From: Streptomyces coacervatus
Lineage (GTDB): Bacteria > Actinomycetota > Actinomycetes > Streptomycetales > Streptomycetaceae
Direction of reading: 5' to 3'
DNA: 64,000 nucleotides
Assembly: GCF_029223485.1 (NCBI RefSeq)
Contig: NZ_JARHTP010000010.1
Coordinates: 248,001-312,000, forward strand
The translations under genes and the position numbers were made by a program. Every line of letters starts with the position of its first letter. The first letter of the stretch is position 1. Shown in pieces: positions 1 to 8,440 of the stretch. The notes beneath the pieces are model-generated. The model saw only the letters and a program-made list of their open reading frames with translations. It was not told the DNA's origin and ran no database searches.

Positions 1-225
1 CCGGAAGGCCGCGGGACCGCCGCAGATCAGGGTGACCTGGTGGCCGAGGGCGGTCAGGCCCTCGGCGAGCCGGTCGACCAGCAGCTCCGAGCCGCCGGCC
101 GCCGGATTGTCCAGATCCCGGTGGGCGAGAAAAACGATTCGGCGCGGTTGTGGGGGGAGCGTCGAAGGGTGCTGCGGAGCCCAGAGGTGCGCGGCGCGCA
201 GCGGGGAGGGCACGTGCTGGGGCAT
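1..225 (-). CDS. Glycosyltransferase (GT4/GT1-like), 5' end only
   Basis: This is the first 75 codons of a gene that runs off the left edge. The start is the ATG at 223-225. After a Pro-rich leader of about 28 residues comes a typical GT-B opening: a beta strand (RIVFLAHRD), then NPAAGGSELLVDRLAEGLTALGH and VTLICGG. The GGSE loop and the following helix are the usual acceptor-side start of GT4 family enzymes. The nucleotide-sugar site would lie in the missing C-terminal half, so donor and acceptor cannot be inferred. The call rests on the N-terminal pattern alone. Confidence 0.7.
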   Translation of the reverse strand, partial: MPQHVPSPLRAAHLWAPQHPSTLPPQPRRIVFLAHRDLDNPAAGGSELLVDRLAEGLTALGHQVTLICGGPAAFR

Positions 226-431
226 GGGTGCTCCAACTCGTCTCAGGGTGCGGAACTCAGTGGTGGCTTTCTGGACTTGCTGTGGGGGGACTGAGCTCTT
301 CATGGGCGGGAGGTGTGCAGGGGTTGTGCTTGGGTGGGGGTGGACAGTTTTCGCCCAGCCGTTCGCCACGGCTACTCACCGAGGTGACAAATTTCCGCCT
401 TATTAGAACTGACGTCATGTCACATCGTGAG

Positions 432-1406
432 CTAAGCCTGTGAAGTCTGGGATGTCTCCGGCAAATCAGGGCGCTTACGCCCTCGCGCCACCAAAGCCCC
501 ACCCACCATCGCCAGTAGGAATCCGGCCACAGCGGCGGTAATCGGCAACGTCTGTCCCACCATGCGCAGCTGGCCACTCTCCTTCTTGGCCAGTTTCACC
601 TGGTCCCTCTGCGTCGCAGTGGTGAACGACAGTTTCTGGCTGTCCAGCAGCACCACCGCGTCCTTCTTGGCGCCCGGCGCCCGCAGGGTGCGCCGCGGGC
701 CGACCTGGGCGTAGAGCACCCGGCCGGTGCGCTGGTCGACGACCAGCTCGATGCCGTGGTTGGAGTACCACTCCTCGGCCAGGACCTGCGGTTTGTTCTT
801 CTGGTCGACGATGGTGCCGGGGACCAGCCGCGTCCCGATCTTCGTCGGGGAGACGGTGCCGGTGAAGCGGTAACCCTGGTAACCCTGGATCTTCTTGGTG
901 CCGGAGTAGTGCAGAGTGACGGTCGAGCCAAGGGAGTTGTCCCACCACTGGTAGGACTTTCGCGCCACGTCGAAGGGGAACTTCAGATAGGCGTCCCCCT
1001 CGAAGTACGGGTTCTCCTTGCAGCAGTGCACCGGCTGGTTGGTGTGGCGATCGGTCACCCACCGGTTGAGGAAGAACTCCAGCGCGTCGTGCGGATCGGC
1101 GGCCGGCAGCGACTTGTCCGTGTCGACCGTCGTCGTCACGTCCCACACCGCCCGCCCGCTCTTCTCGCTGTCCGCGACATTGCCGCGCACCTGCTGGGTG
1201 ACGGTGATGCGCTTGTCGTGAACTGTCTCGATCTGATCGGTGTCGAAGTAACTTCCGGTGCCTCTGTAGACGGCTGTGGTGTCGATATCGATCGGGTTCA
1301 CGGCGGCCCGCGGCTCGACGTACCAGACCAGCATCGGCGCCAGGACCAGCAGAAACGTGCCGAGTCCCAGCAGGATCAACGAAAGGGGGGAGGCTGTACG
1401 GCGCAT
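432..1406 (-). CDS. DUF3068 (PorA-type) membrane-anchored protein
   Basis: A 324-residue protein. An N-terminal membrane helix (residues about 8-30, LILLGLGTFLLVLAPMLVWY) is followed by a long extracytoplasmic domain and a C-terminal helix (about 285-310, VAGFLLAMVGGALVA) with a short basic tail RGRKRP. This two-anchor layout, with motifs such as NPIDIDTTAVYRGTGSYFD and EEWYSNHGIELVVDQRTG, is that of the DUF3068/PorA family, common in actinobacteria and of unknown biochemical role. The frame stays open upstream to 1940, but the ATG at 1406 follows GGAG at 7 nt and begins directly at the helix. Domain identification is from memory of the family. Confidence 0.8.
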   Translation of the reverse strand: MRRTASPLSLILLGLGTFLLVLAPMLVWYVEPRAAVNPIDIDTTAVYRGTGSYFDTDQIETVHDKRITVTQQVRGNVADSEKSGRAVWDVTTTVDTDKSLPAADPHDALEFFLNRWVTDRHTNQPVHCCKENPYFEGDAYLKFPFDVARKSYQWWDNSLGSTVTLHYSGTKKIQGYQGYRFTGTVSPTKIGTRLVPGTIVDQKNKPQVLAEEWYSNHGIELVVDQRTGRVLYAQVGPRRTLRAPGAKKDAVVLLDSQKLSFTTATQRDQVKLAKKESGQLRMVGQTLPITAAVAGFLLAMVGGALVARGRKRPDLPETSQTSQA

Positions 1407-1569
1407 CCGGGCACTCCAGGGGCGAAGGATGACGGAGTTCGGGCCGCTCTTGGGCCGGAGACCGTATGCGCCTCTTGACGGGGTGTCAATGCTTGTCGAG
1501 ACTGGGGCCGACAGGCAGGGGTGGGGCACCGGGGTGGGACGACCTCCGGACAGAGAGGCTGACCCTGCG

Positions 1570-1722
1570 ATGTCCAGACTGCTCGCTGCAGCGATCACCG
1601 TCGTGGCCGCCGCCGCACTTGCCGTGGGCGCCGCCCTCGGCATCGTCGCGCTGCTCGACGCGACGCCCGACCAGCCCAACACCCCGTTGATCACGTATGA
1701 GCAAGCCGGGCAAGGGAGTTGA
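1570..1722 (+). CDS. DUF2613 small membrane protein
   Basis: A 50-residue protein: a single membrane helix (residues about 4-29, Ala/Val/Leu-rich) followed by a polar tail with PDQPNTPLITYEQAGQGS. This matches the short DUF2613 proteins of Streptomyces, whose function is not known. The stop codon is 3 nt before the GTG start of the downstream PucR regulator, so the two are probably co-transcribed. Its codon usage and size support a real gene although it is short. Confidence 0.75.
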   Translation: MSRLLAAAITVVAAAALAVGAALGIVALLDATPDQPNTPLITYEQAGQGS

Positions 1723-1725
1723 CCG

Positions 1726-2973
1726 GTGGGTCCGACCCGCTCACCCGCCACCGCGACCCGCTCGGCCTGGCACGACGTGCCCCGCCTCCAGGTCCGCCGG
1801 TTCGCCGCCCTCGCGATGGCCGAGGCGCCCGCGCTCGCAGAGGAGATCCTGAGCGAGATCCGCCGCGAGTACCCGCACCTGCCCGTCGTACTCGACGAGT
1901 CGGGCGAGCCGATGGCCCTGGTCGGCATCCGCCGGGCCATCGAGGTCTTCGTCCAGCACCTGGAGCAGTCGGAGGGCCGCCCGACGGTCCCGCCGGGCGT
2001 CTTCCAGGAGTTCGGCCGCGGCGAGGGCCTGCACGGCCGCTCCCTGGACTCCCTCCAGGCGATCTACCGCATGGGCGTACGCCTCGCCTGGCGCCGTTTC
2101 GCCGAGATCGGCCAGCAGGTCGAGATCCCGCCGCCCGCGATGTACGAACTCGTCGACGCGGGTTACGAGTACCTGGACGGCCTGGTCGACCAGTCGGTGC
2201 GCGGCTACGCGGAGGCGGCGGCGAGGCAGGCCGGGGAACGGCTGCGGCTCCAACGCCGCCTGATGGAGCTGTTGTTGGCCGAATACCACCGGAGCGACCC
2301 GGCCGACGCGCTGACCGAACGGGCCGCCCGGGTCGGCTGGCCGCTGCCGCGCAAGGTCGCGGTCGGCGTCCTGCTCCGCCCGGCCCGGGAGGCGGTCGCA
2401 CCGGCCGTAGGACAGGGCGTCCTGCTCGACATGGAGTACGAGCAGCCCCGTATGGTCGTCCCCGAGCCGGACGCCGCCGGCCGCCCCGAGTTACTGAACC
2501 GGGCGCTGACCGGCTGGTCCGGGGCGATCGGCCCGCCCGTACCGCTCGCCGACGCGGCGAAGTCGCTGCGCTGGGCCGAGGCGGCCGTAGACCTGATGGA
2601 ACGGGGGCTGCTGCCCGCCGGGGACGTCCTGTACTGCACGGAACACACCGAGGCCCTGGTCCTGCTCCAGCCCGAGGAACTGATCGACGACCTCGCCCTG
2701 CGCTGTCTGGCCCCCCTCGCCCACTGCGGCCCGACGCACGGACGCCGCCTTGCGGAAACGTTACTGGCATGGCTGGAGACCCGAGGCGGGGCACCGGAAG
2801 TGGCCACCCGCCTCGGCGTCCACCCCCAGACCGTCCGCTACCGCCTCCGTCAGATCCGCGAGCTGTGGGGCGACGAGATCGACGACCCCGACCGCCGCTT
2901 CGAGCTGGAACTGGTGCTCAGGGCACAGAGGTTGAGGGGGGTGCTGGGGGAGACGAGGCGGCAGAGGCCGTAG
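1726..2973 (+). CDS. PucR-family transcriptional regulator
   Basis: A 415-residue cytoplasmic DNA-binding regulator. The C-terminus carries the PucR-type helix-turn-helix (VATRLGVHPQTVRYRLRQIRELWG, residues about 365-388). The middle has the GGDEF-like fold region typical of CdaR/PucR proteins, and the N-terminal 180 residues are helical (RsbR_N-like). The start is a GTG preceded by GGGAG at 8 nt. It sits 3 nt behind the DUF2613 gene and converges on the short-chain reductase with only 5 nt between them. Such regulators often sense small molecules, but no ligand is suggested by the sequence. FasR at 54.4-55.6 kb belongs to the same family. Confidence 0.88.
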   Translation: MGPTRSPATATRSAWHDVPRLQVRRFAALAMAEAPALAEEILSEIRREYPHLPVVLDESGEPMALVGIRRAIEVFVQHLEQSEGRPTVPPGVFQEFGRGEGLHGRSLDSLQAIYRMGVRLAWRRFAEIGQQVEIPPPAMYELVDAGYEYLDGLVDQSVRGYAEAAARQAGERLRLQRRLMELLLAEYHRSDPADALTERAARVGWPLPRKVAVGVLLRPAREAVAPAVGQGVLLDMEYEQPRMVVPEPDAAGRPELLNRALTGWSGAIGPPVPLADAAKSLRWAEAAVDLMERGLLPAGDVLYCTEHTEALVLLQPEELIDDLALRCLAPLAHCGPTHGRRLAETLLAWLETRGGAPEVATRLGVHPQTVRYRLRQIRELWGDEIDDPDRRFELELVLRAQRLRGVLGETRRQRP

Positions 2974-2978
2974 CAGCA

Positions 2979-4016
2979 TCACTTCTTGCGCTGCTCGCGC
3001 CACGCTTCGTAATGGTCCAGGAGGGTCTCCTCGACGGGCCGGTAGACGATGCCCAGCTCCTTGACGGTACGGCTGTTGTCGACGCGGAACCTGATGCCGA
3101 GGTGACCCCGGATGTAGTCCTGGGTGAGCCCGAAGGCGGGGCCCAGGATCCGAACGGGCCAGTGCGGAAGGCGAGTTCGGGGGAGTCGGAGGTCCCTCGG
3201 ATACCGGGTGCGGATGATGCGCGCCATGTCGTGGAAGGACGTCATCGTCTCGGCGGCGACGATGTAACGGCCGTGCGCGTCGGGCTTCTCGGCGGCGGCG
3301 ATGTGTGCATCGGCCACGTCCCTCACGTCTGCCGTGGTGAAGCTGAAGTCGGGGGCGCCGTAGAAGAAATACCCCTTGAAGAGCTCTTCGAGGAGGAAGA
3401 GGCTGCCGGACTCGGAGGCAGGGGTGAGTGAGGGCCCGAGCACCAGCCCCGGATTGACGGCGACCATGCGCCACCGCGACTGCCCCTTCTCCGCCTCGCG
3501 GGCGGCCTGCTCCGCAACGGTCTTGGCGTAGTGGTACGGGTTGTTCTCGACGGTGCTGGTGGTGTTGAAGTACGCCTCGGTCAGGACCTGGCCCTCCATG
3601 GCGCGCACGTCCGCGTAGTCGCCGAATATCGCGCCGACGGTGGAGGTGAGGACGAGCCTGTGGACGCTGGGTGTCCTCTCGATGCTCGCGATCACATTGC
3701 GGGTACCGGCGAGGGCGGGCTCGACCATGTCCCGCTGCCCGTCCTTGATCTTCTCCGGCATGAAGAAGGGCGAGGCGACATGGAAGACGACCTCGCACCC
3801 CTTCACGGCCTCGTCGAAGGAGCCGTCGGAGAGGAGATCGGCCTCGAAGAGTTCGAGTCGGCCGGGGTGGTCGTCCTGCAGGGCGCGCAGGGGCGCCACC
3901 TTCGCCGTGTTCGCGGTGCTGCGGACGGTGGTGCGCACGTGATACCCGTGCTCCAGCAGCCGCCCCACCAGATGACACCCGACGAACCCACTGCCTCCGG
4001 TCACCAGCACGTCCAC
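2979..4016 (-). CDS. NAD(P)-dependent epimerase/dehydratase-type reductase (extended SDR)
   Basis: About 345 residues with the extended short-chain dehydrogenase layout. The N-terminal Rossmann motif is TGGSGFVG (residues 6-13) and the catalytic YHYAK (Tyr-x-x-x-Lys) lies near 170. LVLTSTVGAIFG supplies the Ser/Thr of the active site. The closest pattern is the dihydroflavonol-4-reductase/cinnamoyl-CoA-reductase-like group. Substrate is unknown. I prefer the GTG at 4016 (GGAG 5 nt upstream, giving MDVLVTGG); an ATG at 4031 would add five residues. It faces away from the divergent IclR gene, with the operator-like site at 4100 between them. Confidence 0.85.
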   Translation of the reverse strand: MDVLVTGGSGFVGCHLVGRLLEHGYHVRTTVRSTANTAKVAPLRALQDDHPGRLELFEADLLSDGSFDEAVKGCEVVFHVASPFFMPEKIKDGQRDMVEPALAGTRNVIASIERTPSVHRLVLTSTVGAIFGDYADVRAMEGQVLTEAYFNTTSTVENNPYHYAKTVAEQAAREAEKGQSRWRMVAVNPGLVLGPSLTPASESGSLFLLEELFKGYFFYGAPDFSFTTADVRDVADAHIAAAEKPDAHGRYIVAAETMTSFHDMARIIRTRYPRDLRLPRTRLPHWPVRILGPAFGLTQDYIRGHLGIRFRVDNSRTVKELGIVYRPVEETLLDHYEAWREQRKK

Positions 4017-4097
4017 GCGCACTCCGATCATTCGGTCAGAACCATTGCCCGGGCAAACGCACTATGCGTAGCCTGTCTTCGTTCGTCATGCCGATCG

Positions 4098-4118
4098 TCT
4101 GTTGAAATTTCGAACAGA
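4098..4118 (+). promoter_or_regulatory. Candidate IclR operator upstream of the IclR gene
   Basis: TCTGTT and AACAGA (4098-4103 and 4113-4118) flank an inner GAAATTTC. The core 16-mer at 4100-4115 matches the consensus GTTCGAWATTTCGAAC at 13 of 16 positions. It lies 35-50 nt before the GTG of the IclR gene, suggesting autoregulation. Related sites precede GH51, GH43, the U32-like gene and the dehydratase operon. Binding is inferred. Confidence 0.5.
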
Positions 4119-4149
4119 CAGACTCAGATAACAAGAGAAGGGACCGGTC

Positions 4150-4923
4150 GTGGGACGCCTCGTACCTGCCGTGACCCGGGCTCTCGACATTCTCGAGCTC
4201 TTCCTCGACGGGGACGGGACGCTCTCCGCCCCCGACATAGTGCGCAAGCTGCAGCTGCCGCGCACCACCGTGCACGAGCTGGTCACCACGCTCGCCGCCC
4301 GGTCGTACATCGTCCAGGTGCCGGGGCAGCCCGGACGCTACCGGCTGGGTGTGCGCCCGTACCAGCTCGGCAGCCGGTACGCCGAGCAGCTGGACCTCGC
4401 GGCCGAGGGACAGCAGGTGGCCCGTTCCGTCGCCGAGACCTGCGACGAGACCGTACACGTGGCGATCCTCGAAGGCACCGATGTCATCTACATCGCCAAG
4501 GTGGATTCGACGCATGCGGTGCGGATGGTGTCCGCCGCCGGGCGCCGGCTGCCCGCGCACTGCACGTCCGTGGGGAAGATGCTGCTGGCCTCCCTTCCGG
4601 AGCCGGAGCTCACCTCGCGCATCCCGGACGATGCCGAGCTCGTCGCGATGACTCCCAACAGCATCACCGAGCCGTCCGCCCTGCGCGAGGCCCTCGCACA
4701 GATCCGTCAGCGGGGGATCGCCGTGGAGAGCCGTGAGTCCAATCCGGACGTGAGCTGTGTGGCCGCGCCCGTGCGGGACCGTACGGGGCAGGTCGTCGCC
4801 GCTCTCTCCATCTCCGTCCCCATGATCCGCTGGAGCGACGACCGCCGCGCCGAGCTGGAGCAGCTCGCCGCCAAGGGCGCCGTGGAGCTGTCGGAGCGCC
4901 TCGGCCACCGGACCGTCGCATGA
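4150..4923 (+). CDS. IclR-family transcriptional regulator
   Basis: A 257-residue regulator with an N-terminal winged helix (residues about 4-65; LSAPDIVRKLQLPRTTVHELVTTL is the helix-turn-helix) and a C-terminal IclR effector domain (about 75-250; AHCTSVGKMLLASL, VAAPVRDRTGQVVAALSISVP). The GTG start is preceded by AAGGGA at 7 nt. It overlaps the downstream SMP-30 gene by ATGA, so the two are translationally coupled. IclR proteins often control sugar-acid or aromatic catabolism. With a lactonase as partner, a pentose or galactose oxidative pathway is a reasonable inference. It is the best candidate to bind the repeated GTTCGAWATTTCGAAC-like sites in the window. Confidence 0.92.
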   Translation: MGRLVPAVTRALDILELFLDGDGTLSAPDIVRKLQLPRTTVHELVTTLAARSYIVQVPGQPGRYRLGVRPYQLGSRYAEQLDLAAEGQQVARSVAETCDETVHVAILEGTDVIYIAKVDSTHAVRMVSAAGRRLPAHCTSVGKMLLASLPEPELTSRIPDDAELVAMTPNSITEPSALREALAQIRQRGIAVESRESNPDVSCVAAPVRDRTGQVVAALSISVPMIRWSDDRRAELEQLAAKGAVELSERLGHRTVA

Positions 4924-5765
4924 CGGCGTACGAGGTGGCGGTGCGCGCCGAGGCCACCCTGGGCGAGGGGCCGACCTGGGACGCGGACGCCGGGCGGCTG
5001 ATCTGGATCGACATTCTGGGCGCGCGTGTATACACCTACGACCCGGTGACCGGCCGTCGCACGGTCCGCGTCACCGACCAGCACGTGGGTGCGGCGAAGC
5101 CCAGGGCCGGCGGCGGCCTGGTCCTGAACCTCCGGGACGGAGTCGGCCTCGTCGACCCCGACGGCACCTTCCGCTGGCTGCACCACGAACCCGTCCCCGG
5201 CCGCCGCGCCAATGACGCCGCAGTCGCCCCCGACGGCGCCCTGTGGGCCGGCACCATGCGTTACGACGAGGCACCCGGCGGCGGCACGCTCTCCCGGATC
5301 ACGGGGGAGGGGGATGTCGAGACGGTTCTCGACGACGTCGCCGTCAGCAACGGCACCGGGTGGAGCCCCGACGGGCGGCTGATGTACTACGTCGACTCCC
5401 CGACGCGGCAGGTCGACGTCTTCCACCACGAGGACGGCCGGGTCGCCGAGCGGCGCCGGTTCGCGGAGATCGAGGAGGGCGCCGGCTTCCCCGACGGGCT
5501 GACCGTGGACGCCGACGGCTGTGTGTGGGTGGCCCTGTGGGACGGCGGTGCGGTACGCCGTTACACGCCCGACGGCGAGCTCGACCGGGTGATCGAGCTG
5601 CCGACGCCGCGCGTGACCGCCTGCGCCTTCGGCGGCGCGGACCTCACGGACCTGTACATCACCACGGCTCGGGTGGGTCTTGAGGCCCCGCATCCGACGG
5701 CGGGCTCGCTGCTGGTGGTGCCCGGCGCGGGGAAGGGACTGGCTCCACGTCCCTTCGCGGGCTGA
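4920..5765 (+). CDS. SMP-30/gluconolactonase family sugar lactonase
   Basis: A 281-residue six-bladed beta-propeller of the SMP-30/LRE family. It is predicted to hydrolyse sugar 1,4- or 1,5-lactones to aldonic acids using one divalent metal. Visible metal-site motifs are LGEGPTWD (Glu near residue 14), KPRAGGGLVL, NDAAVAPDGALWAGTM (Asn near 97), SNGTGWSPD (Asn near 142) and PDGLTVDADGCVWVALW (Asp near 193). The ATGA overlap with the IclR gene places it in the same operon. In pentose/galactose oxidative routes such lactonases act between a sugar dehydrogenase and a dehydratase, and both types of gene occur at 33.8-36 kb. Confidence 0.88.
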   Translation: MTAYEVAVRAEATLGEGPTWDADAGRLIWIDILGARVYTYDPVTGRRTVRVTDQHVGAAKPRAGGGLVLNLRDGVGLVDPDGTFRWLHHEPVPGRRANDAAVAPDGALWAGTMRYDEAPGGGTLSRITGEGDVETVLDDVAVSNGTGWSPDGRLMYYVDSPTRQVDVFHHEDGRVAERRRFAEIEEGAGFPDGLTVDADGCVWVALWDGGAVRRYTPDGELDRVIELPTPRVTACAFGGADLTDLYITTARVGLEAPHPTAGSLLVVPGAGKGLAPRPFAG

Positions 5766-5767
5766 GC

Positions 5768-5811
5768 GGACCGGCGACCGGCCCAGGGGGGACCGGCGAC
5801 CGGCCCAGGGG
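5768..5811. repeat. Perfect 22-bp tandem duplication
   Basis: Two identical adjacent 22-bp units (5768-5789 and 5790-5811), each starting GGACCGGCGACCGGCCCAGG, fill the gap between the convergent SMP-30 and FAD-oxygenase genes. CCGG-rich units could fold, but no classical terminator stem is obvious. It looks like a recent slippage duplication. Confidence 0.8.
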
Positions 5812-7215
5812 CTACTGCAACCCCGCCTTCTTCAACTCCTCGGCAGTCAAAGGCGGTCCGGCCAACGCAGGCTTCAACGGCCCCACCAGCGCCGCCAGCA
5901 GAACGGACGGTGCCAGCAGCACCTCCGCCCGCCGCTCCAGGGACGTCACATCCGTCACGCGGCGGGCGATCCGCCCGTTCCCCGTGGCCGTGTGCATGAG
6001 CCGGGACACATACGCGGCCACGACCCGGTCCCGCAGCGTCGGCCCGTCCTCCGTCGCCCCCGGATAGAACACGTCCTGTCCTATGGCGAAGTCCCAGGCC
6101 GCTCCGACCGGCCGGGCGACCGCCTTCTGGACGCGCCGGGACAGGCCGGACGCACCGAAGCCGTGCCGCCGCGTCAACTCCCGCAGAAGCAGCGCGCTTT
6201 GTGCGCCCACGGCCAGCCCATGACCGTAGACGGGGTTGTACGCGGCCAGCGCGTCACCGAGGACCGTGAAGTTGTCGGGCCAGGCAGGCATCCGTTCGTA
6301 GAAGTACCGGCGGTTGACGGTGGCGCGGGTGAAGGCGACGTCGGACAGCGGCTCGGCCCGCGCGAGGAGGTCGCCGATGAGCGGGTGGCGCAGCCGCTCG
6401 CGGGCGAACGGGAGGAAGTCGTCGCCCGCGGAACTCGGTTCGCCCCCGCGGGTGCCGTTGAGGGTGACGATCCAGCGGCCGTTCTCGATGGGCAGCAGAA
6501 AGCCCGCCCGGCCGGGGTTGCCGTCCCGCGGGTCCGGCTGCACGTTGACCACGGGGAAACCGTCGCGGGCCAGGTCGGGCGCGAGGTAGAGCCGGCTGGC
6601 GTAGGCGAGACCGGTGTCGACCTGGCGGCGCTCCGGCTCGGGCAGTCCGAGGGCCGCGAGCCAGCGGGGCGCTCCGGAGCCACGGCCGGTGGCGTCCACG
6701 ACCATGCCCGCATCGAGGGTCCGCTCCCGGCCGTCGCGTGCGCGCACCCGGACGCCGGTGACGGCCTCCGCGCCGCCCGCGAGCCCCAGCACCTCCGTGC
6801 CCTCCAGCACCTCGACGCGCTCGTCCGCGAGGACATGCGCCCGGACCGTCGCGTCCAGCAGGTCCCGCCCGGCCAGGACGACATGGTGCGACTCGGGCCA
6901 GCGCCGGAACCAGCCGTGCGCCGAGAGCGCGACCACGTCCGTGGTGACCGGCGCCCGGCGCGCCCCGGCGGCCAGGAGCGCCTCGGTGATGCCCGGCAGC
7001 AGTTCCTCCATCGCCCGTACCCCGCCCGACCAGAGCATGTGGGCGTGCCCGGCCTGCGGGAGTCCTTTGCGGGGCGCGGGTGCCCTGGGCAGCTCGTCGC
7101 GTTCCACGACGACGACCCGGTCGGCGAGGCCGGCCAGGGCACCGGCCGTGAGCATGCCGGTATGGGATCCCCCCAGGACGACGGCGACTCTGGCGGGGGA
7201 GGGACGTTCAGTCAT
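5812..7215 (-). CDS. FAD-dependent oxygenase (group A flavoprotein-like)
   Basis: A 467-residue flavoprotein. The N-terminal dinucleotide fold is slightly atypical, VVLGGSHTGMLTAGAL (residues 11-26), and ends in VVVVERDELP. A central DATGRGSGAP motif and the C-terminal FAD ribityl motif VLGDALAAYNPVYGHGLAVGA (about 325-345) follow. This is the pattern of single-component FAD hydroxylases and epoxidases. The substrate is unknown. Its start overlaps the 3' end of the MAB_1171c-type gene by 8 nt, so it is the last gene of a three-gene operon (metallopeptidase, membrane protein, oxygenase). It may act on a small molecule handled by that trio, which is inference. Confidence 0.8.
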   Translation of the reverse strand: MTERPSPARVAVVLGGSHTGMLTAGALAGLADRVVVVERDELPRAPAPRKGLPQAGHAHMLWSGGVRAMEELLPGITEALLAAGARRAPVTTDVVALSAHGWFRRWPESHHVVLAGRDLLDATVRAHVLADERVEVLEGTEVLGLAGGAEAVTGVRVRARDGRERTLDAGMVVDATGRGSGAPRWLAALGLPEPERRQVDTGLAYASRLYLAPDLARDGFPVVNVQPDPRDGNPGRAGFLLPIENGRWIVTLNGTRGGEPSSAGDDFLPFARERLRHPLIGDLLARAEPLSDVAFTRATVNRRYFYERMPAWPDNFTVLGDALAAYNPVYGHGLAVGAQSALLLRELTRRHGFGASGLSRRVQKAVARPVGAAWDFAIGQDVFYPGATEDGPTLRDRVVAAYVSRLMHTATGNGRIARRVTDVTSLERRAEVLLAPSVLLAALVGPLKPALAGPPLTAEELKKAGLQ

Positions 7216-8440
7216 GCGTGGACATGCTCTCTGCCGGGACGGCCGCGAGGGTGCGTACCGCCTTGATCTCGTCGGGGTGGCGCAGGACCTCGGAAACGGC
7301 CTGGATCTCCTGGAGGAGATACGAGGTGTCGGGCTCGCCCGTGCCGCCGTCGCCGTCCGGAGCGTGCCGTCCGGTCTCCACGGCCTGCAGGATGGTCACG
7401 GCGGCGGCGAGGGCCTGCGCCCGGCCGCGTTCGTGGCCGAGGGCGAGAGCGGCCTCGTAGGTCCGGCCGCGCAGGTCCTCGTCGAGGAACCTCGACAGCT
7501 GCAGGAGCGCGTCGCGGATGTATGTCTCGCGGCGGATCAGGCGCAGCTCCGCGGTGGCGCGCAGGGCGAGCGGTTCGCGGCTGCCCACGACGGTCCGCAT
7601 CAGCCGGGCGAGCGGCTTGAGCTCCCGGTGCCGGCGGCGCACCAGCCAGCGGTCCTGAAGGTACTGGCCGGCGTGCGGGACGATGAAGCCGATCGCGACG
7701 AACGTGGCGGCGATACAGGCGGCCGACGGTGCGATGTTGGCGTTCAGCCAGTCCAGGTCGTGACCGGTCCAACGGGCCACCACCGCCGTGAACTTCGCCG
7801 CGCTGAAGAGCAGGTTCGTCGCGTAACCGATGCCCAGGAACCGCAGCCCCCAGCGCAGCCAGGCGTCGAGGCCGTCGGTGCGGATCCAGTTCCACACAAG
7901 CCGGGTCGTGATCGTGCAGGCCACGGTGTGCGCGGTGAGATAGAGCAGGATCTCCTCGCGCATGAACGGCGTACCGGCGTAGTAGGTGTCCAGGTTCCGG
8001 GTCTGTTCCACGGGCACGTCGGCGAGCGCGAACAGCACCCAGAGGGCGATGACCACGGCCGCGTAGACGCAGACCACCCAGCGGGTCGCGCGCCGCGTCT
8101 GCTCCCGGCGGTCGGTGTGGCCGTTGCGCCAGTGCACGACCAGCAGCAGCCAGGACGCGGACAGCGCGGTGAGCAGGGAGTACACCCAGGGCGCGGCGAT
8201 GTTCGGCACGCCGGTGACCCGGTTGGTCCAGGCGATGGTGCCCGGAGCCGCGAAGGCGAACACCGCGCAGGCGAACAGCAGCAGGCCGCCGACGGCACGC
8301 AGCAGCGGGTCCCGCCACAGCTTGAGGATGCTGGGCAGCTTGATCGCCAGGGCGGTGGTCAGGACGGCGGCGGGGATCCAGAACGAGATGTACACCTCGC
8401 CGAGGAGGCCGGAGGGGTCGAGCGCCAGCCGAGTGCTCAC
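7208..8440 (-). CDS. MAB_1171c-family putative transporter / membrane protein
   Basis: A 410-residue protein. About seven hydrophobic helices occupy residues 15-240 (for example FWIPAAVLTTALAIKL, AVGGLLLFACAVFAFA, IALWVLFAL, ACIAATFVAIGFIVP). They are followed by a soluble C-terminal domain of about 170 residues beginning YLQDRWLVRRRHRELKPL. This architecture is that of the actinobacterial MAB_1171c proteins, usually called putative transporters without direct evidence. I chose the GTG at 8440, which overlaps the upstream metallopeptidase stop (GTGA); the frame stays open further upstream but would run antisense to nothing useful. It is coupled to the FAD oxygenase downstream. Confidence 0.75.
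   Translation of the reverse strand: MSTRLALDPSGLLGEVYISFWIPAAVLTTALAIKLPSILKLWRDPLLRAVGGLLLFACAVFAFAAPGTIAWTNRVTGVPNIAAPWVYSLLTALSASWLLLVVHWRNGHTDRREQTRRATRWVVCVYAAVVIALWVLFALADVPVEQTRNLDTYYAGTPFMREEILLYLTAHTVACTITTRLVWNWIRTDGLDAWLRWGLRFLGIGYATNLLFSAAKFTAVVARWTGHDLDWLNANIAPSAACIAATFVAIGFIVPHAGQYLQDRWLVRRRHRELKPLARLMRTVVGSREPLALRATAELRLIRRETYIRDALLQLSRFLDEDLRGRTYEAALALGHERGRAQALAAAVTILQAVETGRHAPDGDGGTGEPDTSYLLQEIQAVSEVLRHPDEIKAVRTLAAVPAESMSTHD

Noticed and set aside
1407..1940. Upstream extension of the DUF3068 frame to 502 codons
   Set aside because: The extension is Arg/Ser/Ala-rich and overlaps DUF2613 and PucR on the other strand; the ATG at 1406 has a ribosome site and starts at the membrane helix.
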